Shown: positions 24,607-33,746, counted from the stretch's first letter. The stretch: 64,000 nucleotides of DNA from Intestinibaculum porci (GCF_003925875.1 NZ_AP019309.1:682001-746000), one strand, 5' to 3'. The notes: a model not told the origin generated them from the sequence alone. Program-made: numbers and translations.

Positions 24607-25458
24607 ATGTACGAAATTACTAGAAAAGTTATTTTGAACGACGCTGCGTTCGAAGTAGATGTTTATGCCCCTCGAGTTGCGAAAAAAGCGCAGCCAGGGC
24701 AGTTCATCATCGCACGCGTTGGTGAAGATGGAGAACGTATTCCACTTACGATTGGCGATTATGATCGCGAGAAAGGAACAATTACGCTCGTTATTCAAGC
24801 GGTTGGTTTTTCAACCAAACAGATGGCTAAATTAGAAGTAGGCGACAGCTTTACTGACTTTGTTGGACCATTAGGTGAACCAACCAAATTAAACCCTGAA
24901 TGGAAACATGTCATCGGGGTGGCTGGCGGGATCGGTAGTGCCCCAGTCTATCCGCAGTTAAGAGCCTTAGCAGAAATGGGTGTTCATGTCGATGTCATCA
25001 TCGGCGGCCGTGCAAAACAGTATGTTTTATGGGCTGATAAGTTTGCACAGTTCTGTGATCATGTGTATATTGCGACCGATAATGGGGAAGTCGGGACAAA
25101 AGGCTTTGTCACAAATGTTTTACAGGATCGCATTGATGCTGGTGACCAGATTGACTGCGTCATTGCGATTGGTCCCGTAATCATGATGAAGAACGTTGTT
25201 CGTGTGACAAAACCTCACAATATTGCCACTTCGGTTTCTTTAAACCCAATTATGGTTGATGGCACCGGGATGTGCGGCTGCTGCCGTGTCACCGTTGATG
25301 GCAAAGTGAAATTTGCCTGTGTCGATGGTCCAGACTTTGATGGTCTGAATGTTGATTTCGATCAGTTAATGGAAAGACAGAGATTCTTCAAGAAAGAAGA
25401 AAAATATGTTGATGAACATGCTGATCGTATCTGTGATCTGATGAGAGGAGTCGAATAA
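24607..25458 (+). CDS. nfnA: NADH-dependent reduced ferredoxin:NADP+ oxidoreductase, small subunit
   Basis: The 283-residue protein is of the ferredoxin-NADP reductase type: an FAD-binding barrel (IPLTIGDYD, near 45), an NAD-binding domain (GVAGGIGSAPVYPQ, near 103) and a C-terminal [2Fe-2S] loop with cysteines in GMCGCCRV and ACVDGP (about 222-240). With NfnB it forms the electron-bifurcating complex that couples NADH and ferredoxin oxidation to NADP+ reduction. The older name is sulfide dehydrogenase/dihydroorotate dehydrogenase electron-transfer subunit. nfnB starts one base after this stop. Confidence 0.92.
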   Translation: MYEITRKVILNDAAFEVDVYAPRVAKKAQPGQFIIARVGEDGERIPLTIGDYDREKGTITLVIQAVGFSTKQMAKLEVGDSFTDFVGPLGEPTKLNPEWKHVIGVAGGIGSAPVYPQLRALAEMGVHVDVIIGGRAKQYVLWADKFAQFCDHVYIATDNGEVGTKGFVTNVLQDRIDAGDQIDCVIAIGPVIMMKNVVRVTKPHNIATSVSLNPIMVDGTGMCGCCRVTVDGKVKFACVDGPDFDGLNVDFDQLMERQRFFKKEEKYVDEHADRICDLMRGVE

Positions 25459-25459
25459 C

Positions 25460-26875
25460 ATGGCAGAAGCAAGAAGAAAACCAAATATGGCAGCTGAAAA
25501 AGTCAAAATGCCAGAACAGGATCCTAATGTCCGTAATAAAAACTTTGAAGAAGTTGCTTTAGGCTATACCAAAGAAATGGCAATGGAAGAAGCGACTCGT
25601 TGTTTAAATTGTAAGAAACCTTTCTGTGTGGAAGGCTGTCCAGTGAATGTCCCTATTCCAAGATTTATTGAACAGGTCGTTAAAGGGGACTTTGAAAAGG
25701 CTTATGAAGTCATTACTGAAGAAAATGCCTTACCAGCTATCTGTGGTCGTGTCTGCCCACAGGAAAATCAGTGCGAAGGCAAATGTATCCGTGGCCGTAA
25801 AGCGGGCGTAGAACCAGTCGGGATCGGTCGTCTGGAACGTTTCGTCGCTGATTATCATCGTGAACATGGGGAAAAGGTTGTCCCAGAAATTAAGAAAAAC
25901 GGCAAGAAAGTGGCTGTTGTCGGCTCTGGTCCATCAGGCATTACCTGTGCTGGTGAATTAGCAAAACGTGGTTATGATGTCCATGTTTTTGAAGCTTTAC
26001 ATAAAACCGGCGGGGTTTTATCTTATGGGATCCCAGAATTCCGTTTACCAAAGACTTTAGTTCAGTCAGAAATCGATACTGTCGCTGATTTAGGTGTTGA
26101 TTTTGAAACGGACGTTGTCGTTGGTCGTACGGTGACTGTCGATGAATTAGAACAGGATGGCTACGATGCAGTCTTTGTTGGTTCAGGCGCTGGTTTACCT
26201 CGTTTCCAGGGTATTCCTGGTGAAAGCTTAAATGGTGTTTATTCAGCGAACGAATTCTTAACCCGTGTTAACTTAATGAAGGGGTATATGTTCCCTGATC
26301 GTCCAACACCAGTCAAGATCTCACCAACCGTATGTGTTGTCGGAGCTGGTAACGTTGCCATGGATGCGGCACGTACAGCAAAACGTTTAGGCGCAGAAAA
26401 TGTCTATATCGTTTATCGTCGTAGTGAAGAAGAAGCACCAGCACGTAAGGAAGAAATCCATCATGCGAAAGAAGAAGGCATCATCTTCAAGTTCTTAACG
26501 AACCCAATCGCTGTCAACGGCACGGAAGATGGCTGGGTCAAATCAATTACCTGCCAGGAAATGGAATTAGGTGAACCAGATGAATCAGGTCGTCGCAGAC
26601 CAGTTCCAGTTGAAGGACATACTTTTGAAATTGAAACAGGAACATTCATCGTAGCGATCGGTCAGTCACCAAACCCATTAATTCGTCAGACCACACCTGG
26701 CTTAGATACACAGAAATGGGGCGGTATCATTGTCAATGAAGAAACCAATGAAACCAGCCGTGAAAATGTCTATGCCGGCGGTGATGCTGTAACCGGTGCT
26801 GCCACCGTTATCTTAGCGATGGGCGCTGGGAAGAAAGCAGCTCACGCAATTGATGAAAAGCTGTCTAAGAAATAA
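25460..26875 (+). CDS. nfnB: NADH-dependent reduced ferredoxin:NADP+ oxidoreductase, large subunit (GltD-like)
   Basis: The 471-residue flavoprotein resembles the glutamate synthase small chain. N-terminal cysteines for two [4Fe-4S] clusters lie in NCKKPFCVEGCPVNVP and CGRVCPQENQCEGKC (about 50-120). A first dinucleotide fold VVGSGPSGITCAGELAKRG (FAD) and a second VVGAGNVAMDAARTAKRLG (NADP) follow. Pairing with nfnA, rather than with a GltB large chain, indicates the bifurcating transhydrogenase NfnAB. It probably supplies NADPH during fermentation. A terminator follows. Confidence 0.92.
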   Translation: MAEARRKPNMAAEKVKMPEQDPNVRNKNFEEVALGYTKEMAMEEATRCLNCKKPFCVEGCPVNVPIPRFIEQVVKGDFEKAYEVITEENALPAICGRVCPQENQCEGKCIRGRKAGVEPVGIGRLERFVADYHREHGEKVVPEIKKNGKKVAVVGSGPSGITCAGELAKRGYDVHVFEALHKTGGVLSYGIPEFRLPKTLVQSEIDTVADLGVDFETDVVVGRTVTVDELEQDGYDAVFVGSGAGLPRFQGIPGESLNGVYSANEFLTRVNLMKGYMFPDRPTPVKISPTVCVVGAGNVAMDAARTAKRLGAENVYIVYRRSEEEAPARKEEIHHAKEEGIIFKFLTNPIAVNGTEDGWVKSITCQEMELGEPDESGRRRPVPVEGHTFEIETGTFIVAIGQSPNPLIRQTTPGLDTQKWGGIIVNEETNETSRENVYAGGDAVTGAATVILAMGAGKKAAHAIDEKLSKK

Positions 26876-26880
26876 TTATG

Positions 26881-26910
26881 AAGATCCTCATAAGGGGATC
26901 TTTTCTTTTT
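26881..26910 (+). terminator. Intrinsic terminator after nfnB
   Basis: Stem AAGATCC (26881-26887) with GGATCTT (26896-26902), then TTCTTTTT. Confidence 0.8.
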
Positions 26911-26940
26911 GGAAAAATTCCTTATCATGCCTCAAAATCT

Positions 26941-26968
26941 TTGCATTTTTTTCTTATCATGATAAGAT
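26941..26968 (+). promoter_or_regulatory. Promoter with overlapping palindrome before the DauR-like gene
   Basis: TTGCAT (26941-26946), 16 bases, TAAGAT (26963-26968). A perfect 16-base palindrome TCTTATCATGATAAGA (26952-26967) covers the spacer and -10, a classic repressor site and possibly autoregulatory. Confidence 0.55.
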
Positions 26969-26989
26969 GAGATAAATGGAGGTCGAAAA

Positions 26990-27649
26990 ATGTATAAATT
27001 ATTAGAGCCATATGGTGCCATCGTGAAGTTTTTAGGCGAAGCACTTGGCGACAATGTGGAGATTGCTCTGCATGATTTAACTACACCAGATCAGGAAGTT
27101 GTGGCGATTGCGAACGGACAGATTTCTGGCCGCAGCGTGGGCGCGAAGCTTTCTAACTTATCTATTCACTACTTAGAGACAAAACAGTATCTGAAACATG
27201 ATTATGTGTTAAACTATAAGACTGCTGGTCCTGATGGCAAGTTATTGAAATCTGCTACTTATTTTATTAAGGAACCAGGCAAAGAATATCCAGTTGGGAT
27301 GTTGTGTATCAATGTCAATATTTCGGATTTGGAATATATTACATCAACTCTCAATAAGATCTTAGGAATTAAAGAGACGGATCAGGTGGAATTCAAAAAG
27401 GATAATCCAATTGAAATTCTTTCCTCACCACTTGATGAAATGGTTGATCAGTATATCAAAGAATGTTTACAGGAAATGGGCGTCCCATCCTATGTTCTTG
27501 TTGAACGTTTAAAAGTTGATGAAAAGATTCGCGTAGTCAAGTATTTACAGTCAAAAGGCACCTTCAAAGTGAAGGGTGCGATTGCATTAGTTGCGGAAAA
27601 GCTTGACGTTTCCGAGCCAACGATATATCGTTACCTAAAGAAGATGTAA
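26990..27649 (+). CDS. DauR/YheO-type transcriptional regulator
   Basis: The 219-residue protein has an N-terminal YheO-like PAS domain (about 1-115, with LGDNVEIALHDL and GMLCINVNIS) and a C-terminal helix-turn-helix (about 165-219, VKGAIALVAEKLDVSEPTIYRYLKK). E. coli DauR controls D-arginine use, but the ligand here is unknown. It is 13 bases upstream of the pyrophosphatase gene and likely co-transcribed with it. The palindrome over its promoter suggests self-control. Confidence 0.85.
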   Translation: MYKLLEPYGAIVKFLGEALGDNVEIALHDLTTPDQEVVAIANGQISGRSVGAKLSNLSIHYLETKQYLKHDYVLNYKTAGPDGKLLKSATYFIKEPGKEYPVGMLCINVNISDLEYITSTLNKILGIKETDQVEFKKDNPIEILSSPLDEMVDQYIKECLQEMGVPSYVLVERLKVDEKIRVVKYLQSKGTFKVKGAIALVAEKLDVSEPTIYRYLKKM

Positions 27650-27662
27650 GGAGAAAGAATTT

Positions 27663-29303
27663 ATGAGCGATTTAGTTTATGTCAGCGGGCATAAGAATCC
27701 GGATAGTGATTCGGTTTGTGCCGCAATTAGTTACTCGTATTTATTAAACAAAACTGGTAAATACCATGCTGTGCCTGTACGTTTAGGCAATGTCAATCGA
27801 GAAACAGAATTTATCTTAAAAAGCTTCCATGCGCAGATTCCGATGTTATTAAAATCTGTCAAACAGAAAGTGGAAGACTTAGATTATGATAAAGTAACGG
27901 TTTTCTCAAAAGATTTAACATTAAAGACAGCTTGGTCATTAATGAAAGCCAAAGGCTTAAAGAGTGCCCCAGTGCTTGATGATCATGGCAAATTATTAGG
28001 CTTATTATCATCAACGAACATTTTGGAAGGCTATATGGGAGAATGGGACTCTGATGCTTTAAAGAAGGCGCATACGCCAGTAGAAAACGTTGTTGATACC
28101 TTAGAAGCGAAAGCTTTATTCTTATCAAAAGATTTAAAATATGTCAACGGGACGGTCCATATCGTTTCGATGACGACGGATGGTTCACGTGATTATATCA
28201 AAGAAAATGATATTGCCATCTTAGGCGGGGACCGTAAACATGCGATCCGTTACTTAGCGGATACCCATGTTGGAATGATTATTTTAACAGGTCATTTCGA
28301 TATTGATGAAGAAGACTTAGCTTACTGTAAAGAAAAGAATGTCTCAGTTATCTCTACCCCATTCAATACCTTCGTGGCTTCCCAGCAGATCGTTCAGGCG
28401 ATCCCGGTTGAATTCGCGATGCAGAAAGGCAACTTAACTGTTTTCACCACTGATGATACGGTGGAATCATTAAAAGAAGTCATGTCCAATACCCGTTATC
28501 GTTCTTATCCGGTTGTTGATATGAGCGGCAATGTGTTAGGGACAATCTCACGTTTTGCCTTAATCAAAGGGGAAAAGAAAAAGATTATCCAGGTCGATCA
28601 CAACGAACGTGGTCAGGCTGTTGATGGGATCGAAGAAGCGGAAATCTTACAGGTCATCGATCATCATAGAATCGCAGATTTCCAGACTGTTGGTCCGGTT
28701 TACTACCGCGCTGAACCATTAGGCTGTACCTGCACAATCATCAAAAAGATGTTTGATGAACAGGAAGTGGAAATTCCACCAGAAATCGCTGGTATTATGT
28801 TAGGGGCGATCTTAAGTGATACCTTAATCTTCAAGAGCCCAACATGTACACCATTCGATAAGAAAACTGCTTATCGCTTAGCGGAAATCGCTGGTGTGGA
28901 TCCCGTTGAATTTGGCATGGAAATGTTCAAAGCCGGGACGTCTTTAGTCGGCAAGAGCGTTGAAGAAATCTTCAATCAGGATTACAAGAGCTTCAACATC
29001 GGTGACTGCAAGATCGGGGTAGCCCAGGTCAATACGATGGATATCGAAGGCTTCGCGCCATATAAAGCAGAAATGCTTGCTTATATGGAAAAAGTCTGTG
29101 AAGACAACAACTATGACTTCGATGTCTTATTATTAACTGATGTTATTAATGCAAACTCTGAAGTCTTTGTAGCGGGCGGTAAACCACACTTTGTAGAAAA
29201 AGCTTTCAATGTCACATTAGATGATCATGAAGCGACACTGCCAGGTGTGATCTCTCGTAAGAAACAGGTTGTTCCAGCTTTAACTGAAGCTATTAACGGA
29301 TAG
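27663..29303 (+). CDS. ppaC: Family II Mn-dependent inorganic pyrophosphatase with CBS and DRTGG domains
   Basis: The 546-residue protein splits the DHH pyrophosphatase body around a regulatory insert. The N-terminal part has GHKNPDSDS (metal ligands, residues 9-17). A first CBS motif follows (about 75-125), then a DRTGG-like domain (about 130-240) and a second CBS motif (about 245-300). The DHH motif DHHRIADF is near residue 336, and the C-terminal DHHA2 part ends GVISRKKQVVPAL with the SRKKQ substrate motif. It hydrolyses pyrophosphate. In studied CBS-type enzymes adenine nucleotides and diadenosine polyphosphates control activity. The pairing with a DauR-like regulator is unexplained. Confidence 0.93.
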   Translation: MSDLVYVSGHKNPDSDSVCAAISYSYLLNKTGKYHAVPVRLGNVNRETEFILKSFHAQIPMLLKSVKQKVEDLDYDKVTVFSKDLTLKTAWSLMKAKGLKSAPVLDDHGKLLGLLSSTNILEGYMGEWDSDALKKAHTPVENVVDTLEAKALFLSKDLKYVNGTVHIVSMTTDGSRDYIKENDIAILGGDRKHAIRYLADTHVGMIILTGHFDIDEEDLAYCKEKNVSVISTPFNTFVASQQIVQAIPVEFAMQKGNLTVFTTDDTVESLKEVMSNTRYRSYPVVDMSGNVLGTISRFALIKGEKKKIIQVDHNERGQAVDGIEEAEILQVIDHHRIADFQTVGPVYYRAEPLGCTCTIIKKMFDEQEVEIPPEIAGIMLGAILSDTLIFKSPTCTPFDKKTAYRLAEIAGVDPVEFGMEMFKAGTSLVGKSVEEIFNQDYKSFNIGDCKIGVAQVNTMDIEGFAPYKAEMLAYMEKVCEDNNYDFDVLLLTDVINANSEVFVAGGKPHFVEKAFNVTLDDHEATLPGVISRKKQVVPALTEAING

Positions 29304-29307
29304 AATG

Positions 29308-29331
29308 GAGGTGGTTTTTCCACCTCTTTTT
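29308..29331 (+). terminator. Intrinsic terminator after the pyrophosphatase gene
   Basis: Stem GAGGTGG/CCACCTC with T5 loop, then TTTTT. A TATAAT at 29335-29340 just after it may start the next operon, though its -35 is poor. Confidence 0.85.
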
Positions 29332-29359
29332 CGCTATAATAGGGAAAAGAGGTGAGACT

Positions 29360-30043
29360 ATGTATGAATTAGCCCATCGCGGTTTGAGTAAAAGTTATCC
29401 GGAAAATACCATGCTCGCTTTTACGAGAGCCTTAGAAGCTGGCTTTGATGGTATTGAAACCGATGTGCAGATGACCAGGGACGGCGTTTTGGTATTGTGT
29501 CATGATGAGAAAATCAATCGCACCAGCACCGGGAAAGGGTATCTTAAAGATTATACTTACCAGCAGTTATTACAATATAATTTCAACTATAAGTTTGACA
29601 CTCGGGTGACGATTCCAACCTTAGATGAATTATTAGAACTGATTGCTGGCACACATAAGATTCTCAATTTAGAAATCAAGGATACAAAAAGTGAAGGCAT
29701 TGAACGCGCCATCGCTTTAGCCGTTAAGCAGCATCATTTAGAAGATCAGGTTGTTTTCAGCAGTGTCTCCTTAGAAAGTTTAATAAAGATCAGACGCTTT
29801 CTGCCCGCTTCTTATGTGGCTTTAATTGTGAGCGGGCGTTATAAGAAACGCCGCTTAGATCCAGTGACCTTTCATTTAGATGGGATCCATGTGAAATACA
29901 GTAAGTTAAATGAGAAAGAGCTGCAGTACTTTAAGGAACATCATATCGCGGTAGGGGCTTGGACGATCACCCGCGAAAAGGACTTTCAATTTTTCAGGAG
30001 TCATGATATTCTTTTTGTGTTCACAAATGAAAAAATGAAGTAG
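29360..30043 (+). CDS. Glycerophosphodiester phosphodiesterase
   Basis: The 227-residue cytoplasmic enzyme hydrolyses glycerophosphodiesters to glycerol 3-phosphate and an alcohol. The GDPD signature is clear: AHRGLSKSYPENTMLAF (residues 4-20), GIETDVQMTRDGVLVLCHDEKINRTS (metal and catalytic residues E, D, H), then LNLEIK and the terminal WTI. There is no signal peptide, so it resembles UgpQ rather than secreted GlpQ. It opens a run of closely spaced housekeeping genes. Confidence 0.92.
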   Translation: MYELAHRGLSKSYPENTMLAFTRALEAGFDGIETDVQMTRDGVLVLCHDEKINRTSTGKGYLKDYTYQQLLQYNFNYKFDTRVTIPTLDELLELIAGTHKILNLEIKDTKSEGIERAIALAVKQHHLEDQVVFSSVSLESLIKIRRFLPASYVALIVSGRYKKRRLDPVTFHLDGIHVKYSKLNEKELQYFKEHHIAVGAWTITREKDFQFFRSHDILFVFTNEKMK

Positions 30044-30051
30044 GTGAAGAT

Positions 30052-30312
30052 ATGCGTTTAGATAAATTTTTAAAAGTATCCCGGATTATTAAAAGAAGAA
30101 CGCTTTCGAAAGAAATTGCGGAAGCATCGCGGGTGAAAGTTAATGATAAAATTGTCAAACCTTCCTATAAACTAAAGGTTGGCGATATTATTGAAATCCA
30201 GTTTGGACGCTCTATTTTAAAAGTTCGTGTCAAAGACTTACGTCCGCACGTCTTAAAAGATGAAGCGAGCGAACTGTATGATGTTATTGAAGAAATCAAA
30301 GTCGAAGACTAA
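30052..30312 (+). CDS. rqcP: S4-domain RNA-binding protein RqcP (YabO)
   Basis: An 86-residue protein that is essentially one S4 domain: MRLDKFLKVSRIIKRRTLSKEIAE then VNDKIVKPSYKLKVGDIIEI. B. subtilis RqcP acts with RqcH in ribosome quality control, stabilising the tRNA during alanine tailing of stalled chains on 50S subunits. The gene sits next to divIC, as in Bacillus (yabO-yabP-yabQ-divIC), which supports the assignment. Confidence 0.88.
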   Translation: MRLDKFLKVSRIIKRRTLSKEIAEASRVKVNDKIVKPSYKLKVGDIIEIQFGRSILKVRVKDLRPHVLKDEASELYDVIEEIKVED

Positions 30313-30329
30313 AAAAAGAGGTGGGTCAA

Positions 30330-30644
30330 ATGACTGCCAAGAAAAAACAGGCGATTGGCAAGAAAGCCGTTGTATCCGTCATCCTGATTATGCTTTCCAT
30401 TGCCATCTATGTCAATATTGCATCAAATGTGAAACGGGTGCGAACGCAGCGTGCTCAGTATCAGGCTTTAGTCAAACAGCGTGATGCCTTAAAAAAGGAG
30501 CGCAGCGCTTTAGAGACGGAAGTCAAAAACTTAAACGATGACGATTACGTTGTCAAATATGCCAGAGACCATTACATCTTTACGAAAGGCAGTGAAAAAG
30601 CTGTCGTTTTACCAGATGATAGTGAATCGCGCAAACAAGAATAA
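30330..30644 (+). CDS. divIC: Septum formation initiator DivIC/FtsB-like
   Basis: A 104-residue bitopic protein with a basic cytoplasmic start (MTAKKKQAIGKK), one membrane helix (about 14-33) and an extracellular coiled coil (about 36-70, VRTQRAQYQALVKQRDALKKERSALETEVKNL). The DDDYVVKYARDHYIF region typical of DivIC/FtsB follows. It should belong to the divisome with FtsL and DivIB. ATG 30330 is preferred to an upstream GTG at 30321, because the GAGGTG ribosome site lies six bases before it and overlaps the GTG. Confidence 0.88.
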   Translation: MTAKKKQAIGKKAVVSVILIMLSIAIYVNIASNVKRVRTQRAQYQALVKQRDALKKERSALETEVKNLNDDDYVVKYARDHYIFTKGSEKAVVLPDDSESRKQE

Positions 30645-30663
30645 GCATGGCTTATTCTTTTAT
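30637..30663 (+). terminator. Probable terminator after divIC
   Basis: Perfect 10-bp stem AAGAATAAGC/GCTTATTCTT with ATG loop. The T tract is short (TTTT within 30657-30661), so it may be leaky. Confidence 0.6.
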
Positions 30664-30682
30664 CATATAGGGGGGAAAAACT

Positions 30683-31462
30683 ATGTTTCTAACGATATCG
30701 ATACCATTTGAAAAATTTCAGCGTGAGAAAAAAGTCGTTATTTATCTTCCGGAGGACTATTATAAAACTAAGAAACGGTATCCTGTGCTTTATATCAATG
30801 ATGGACAAAATGCCTTTTTTGATCATCAGTCCTTTATGGGCACATCCTGGGGCTTTGATCAGTATGTGAAAGAGCATCATCTTGATATCATCATGGTCGC
30901 GATTCCCTGCGTTTTTGATGATGCGATCCGCATGGATGAGTATGGCCCATGGCTCTTAGATGACTATTATTCCCAGCTCTTTACAAAAGATCGCTTAGTT
31001 GGCGGTCAGGGGGATGATTATCTTCACTTTGTCATCGACAATGTCAAAGTCCTCATTGATCATCGCTTTCGCACTCTTCCAAGTTTTAGCGCGATGGTGG
31101 GCTCGTCGATGGGCGGTGTGATCAGCGCCTATGCTTTTCTCGCTTATCCTCAGGTGTTTAAACGGGTAGCGGCCCTCTCCACAGCTTTTTTCCTCTATGA
31201 AAAACAGTTCCTTGATTTAATTGCCCATTATCAGGGCGAAGGGAAACTTTACTTTGATTTAGGGGATGATGAAGGGCATGGCAATGCGCAGGAAAGTGAG
31301 GCTTATATTTCTTCGAACACTCACATTAGGGCCGCATTAGAGGAAAAAGGGATTGCCTACGAATACCATTTCTTTGCGCATACAACGCATAATGAAGCGG
31401 CTTGGCGCAAGCGTCTGCCTCTTTTTATGCCGATGCTTTTCGAGGAGGATGACCATGTATAA
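30683..31462 (+). CDS. Alpha/beta-hydrolase, esterase D-like
   Basis: The 259-residue protein has the serine-hydrolase nucleophile elbow GSSMGG near residue 138 and an early YPVLYINDGQNAFFDH segment (oxyanion hole region), as in the putative esterase/CE1 family. A late FFAHTTHNEAAWRKRL stretch carries the likely catalytic histidine. No signal peptide, so it acts in the cytoplasm. The substrate is unknown. The last eight bases overlap the following HAD gene, suggesting coupled translation. Confidence 0.85.
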   Translation: MFLTISIPFEKFQREKKVVIYLPEDYYKTKKRYPVLYINDGQNAFFDHQSFMGTSWGFDQYVKEHHLDIIMVAIPCVFDDAIRMDEYGPWLLDDYYSQLFTKDRLVGGQGDDYLHFVIDNVKVLIDHRFRTLPSFSAMVGSSMGGVISAYAFLAYPQVFKRVAALSTAFFLYEKQFLDLIAHYQGEGKLYFDLGDDEGHGNAQESEAYISSNTHIRAALEEKGIAYEYHFFAHTTHNEAAWRKRLPLFMPMLFEEDDHV

Positions 31463-32273
31463 TATTTTATTTTCTGATTTAGATGAAACCTTATTAGATC
31501 AAAACGGGCAGGTCCCAGAGATTAATCAGCGTGCCATTGAGGCTATGCAAAAAAAGAATAAGCTTTTTGTCATTGCGACCGGCCGCTCTTATAACATGAT
31601 CTATGATATTCAAAAACAGGTCCATACTTATAACTGTGAAAAGCAGTATTCACTTTGTTTTAATGGCGGTCTCGTCATTGAAAACAAAGGCAACCATGTC
31701 CTTTATTTTAAAGGCTTAGATAAAAAAGATGCCCGAATCCTTTTTGATGAAGGGCAAAAGCGTGGTTTATGTATGCTTGTCTTTACGATGGAATGCTGCT
31801 ACATATTCAATGCTGATGCTTATGAAGTGGAGCGTAAGAAAAACCAGAAAGCCCCTTATAAAGTGATGGATGGCGACTTAGATGAGATCCAGGAAGACAT
31901 CGCCAAGATGTTGCTTATGAAAAGAGACATGGACTATTTAAGAGATCTCAAAGCAAGTGTCGAGCCAAAACTCGCCGGACATGTCGCCTTAAGCTTTTCT
32001 TCTAATCGTTATATGGAATGTAATGCAGCCGGGGTTTCTAAAGGCGCTGGCCTGGCTTTCCTGTGTGATTATTTACAGATTCCCGTCAGTGAAGCGATCG
32101 CCATTGGCGATAACTACAATGATATCTCGATGATTCAAAAAGCCGGCTTAGGGGCCTGCGTCGCAAGCAGCCATGCAGATATCAAGCAGACGGCTGATTA
32201 TGTCTGTGAGAAAGACTACGCTGAAGGCGCGGTGGCTGAAGTCATTGAAAAATTCATGGGAGGAGTTAAATAA
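31455..32273 (+). CDS. HAD-IIB (Cof-type) phosphatase
   Basis: With ATG 31455 after a GAGGAGGAT site the protein has 272 residues. Motif I is LFSDLDETLLD (residues 5-15), motif II is IATGR and motif IV is IGDNYNDISMI near residue 217, with a Cof-type cap between. The asparagine in GDNYND replaces the more usual serine, as in several Cof proteins. It is a paralogue of the next gene and the two are adjacent, so they probably arose by tandem duplication. The substrate is unknown. Confidence 0.9.
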   Translation: MYNILFSDLDETLLDQNGQVPEINQRAIEAMQKKNKLFVIATGRSYNMIYDIQKQVHTYNCEKQYSLCFNGGLVIENKGNHVLYFKGLDKKDARILFDEGQKRGLCMLVFTMECCYIFNADAYEVERKKNQKAPYKVMDGDLDEIQEDIAKMLLMKRDMDYLRDLKASVEPKLAGHVALSFSSNRYMECNAAGVSKGAGLAFLCDYLQIPVSEAIAIGDNYNDISMIQKAGLGACVASSHADIKQTADYVCEKDYAEGAVAEVIEKFMGGVK

Positions 32274-33106
32274 TGGACTATAAACTGATTGCGACAGATT
32301 TAGATGAAACATTATTAAATGATGAGCATCAGGTCTGCGCAGAAAATATGAAATGGATCAATAAAGCGGTGAGAGAACGTGGGGTGCGGATTGTGGCGGC
32401 GACTGGCCGCGGCTATAATCAGATCTTACCTGAACTCACGCAAATTGGCTTAAATGATCAGCCAGATGAGTATACGATTTCCTATAATGGTGCTGCCATC
32501 ACTGAAAATAAAGGTTTTAAGATGATATCATGGCAAGGATTAGACTTTGATAAGATGGCTGAAATCTTTGCGTTTGGCGTCAAGCATGATGTCTGCATTC
32601 ATATTTATGCCAATGAAGAACTCTTTGTCTATCATGTCAATGACGATGAATACAAGCGCTTAACCGCGCAGAAGCTAGCTTGCACCTATTTTGAAGAGCC
32701 GAGCGTTGATTTTTTAAAGGGCAAACGGATTGCGAAAATCCTTTTTGAAAATACCAATACTGATTATCTCAAAAGCTTAGCACCGCTGATGAAAGATATG
32801 ACAGAAGGCTGTGTCGAAGTGAGCTATTCCTCAAATCGCTATATGGAATTCAATACTTTAGGGGTCAATAAAGGCACCGCTCTCGCCATTTTAGCAAATA
32901 AACTTTCCATTCCTATTGAACAAACGATCGCAATAGGCGATAATTATAACGACGTAGCGATGCTGAAAGCAGCGGGCTTAGCCGTTGCGGCCGGAAATGG
33001 TGTGGATGATGTCAAAGCGCTTTGTGATTACACCACCCAGGCCGACAATAACGAAGGAGTTGTCGCGGAAGCCATCCGCAAGTTTATTTATCATGAGGAC
33101 ATTTAG
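32273..33106 (+). CDS. HAD-IIB (Cof-type) phosphatase, paralogue
   Basis: A 277-residue relative of the upstream gene with motif I IATDLDETLLN, motif II VAATGRG, and motif IV IGDNYNDVAML near residue 219. Shared stretches such as SSNRYMEFN and VNKGTAL line up with SSNRYMECN and VSKGAGL of its neighbour. The start overlaps the preceding stop as TAATG. Likely a sugar- or nucleotide-phosphate phosphatase. The substrate cannot be assigned. Confidence 0.9.
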   Translation: MDYKLIATDLDETLLNDEHQVCAENMKWINKAVRERGVRIVAATGRGYNQILPELTQIGLNDQPDEYTISYNGAAITENKGFKMISWQGLDFDKMAEIFAFGVKHDVCIHIYANEELFVYHVNDDEYKRLTAQKLACTYFEEPSVDFLKGKRIAKILFENTNTDYLKSLAPLMKDMTEGCVEVSYSSNRYMEFNTLGVNKGTALAILANKLSIPIEQTIAIGDNYNDVAMLKAAGLAVAAGNGVDDVKALCDYTTQADNNEGVVAEAIRKFIYHEDI

Positions 33107-33746
33107 GGAGATTATTAATACCGAGGCGAAAGAGCCTTACTATCAGGCATTACATCAGTTTGTGGAGGATGAGTATGCCACGCATACGATATTTCCGCCA
33201 CATAAACAGATTTATCATGCCTTCAATTTTTGTGACTACGAAGATATTAAAGTGGTCATTTTAGGACAGGATCCTTATCATGAATTACACCAGGCTAATG
33301 GTTTGGCCTTTAGTGTCAATAAAGGGGTGAGAATTCCGCCATCACTGATTAATATTTATAAAGAGGCAATGAGTGATGTTGGCATTCCCCAGCCGCATTC
33401 CGGCGATTTAACGCCATGGGCGCGGCAAGGGGTCTTACTGCTCAATACGGTCTTAACAGTCAGAGAAGGTATGGCCAATTCCCATAAAGGACATGGCTGG
33501 GAGATCTTTACCGATCATATCATCGAAGCGATGAATGAACGGGAAAAGCCGGTCGTCTTTATCTTATGGGGGCGTGCCGCCCGCAATAAGGCACCGATGA
33601 TTCATGAACGTCACTTAGTGATTGAAAGTGCGCATCCTTCTCCTCTGAGTGCTAATCGCGGCTTCTTCGGTTCGCGTCCTTTTTCCCGGACCAATGCTTT
33701 TTTACGGGAACATGGCATCGCTGAAATTGACTGGAGGATCGACTAA
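33093..33746 (+). CDS. ung: Uracil-DNA glycosylase
   Basis: A 217-residue family 1 enzyme removing uracil from DNA in base excision repair. Motif GQDPYH at 58-63 contains the catalytic D60, FSVNKG follows, and the minor-groove loop SAHPSPLS carries H181. The ATG at 33093 lies inside the end of the HAD gene (14-base overlap). An upstream in-frame start would add 36 residues unlike any Ung. The ribosome site is weak, so coupling to the upstream gene is likely. Confidence 0.96.
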   Translation: MRTFREIINTEAKEPYYQALHQFVEDEYATHTIFPPHKQIYHAFNFCDYEDIKVVILGQDPYHELHQANGLAFSVNKGVRIPPSLINIYKEAMSDVGIPQPHSGDLTPWARQGVLLLNTVLTVREGMANSHKGHGWEIFTDHIIEAMNEREKPVVFILWGRAARNKAPMIHERHLVIESAHPSPLSANRGFFGSRPFSRTNAFLREHGIAEIDWRID

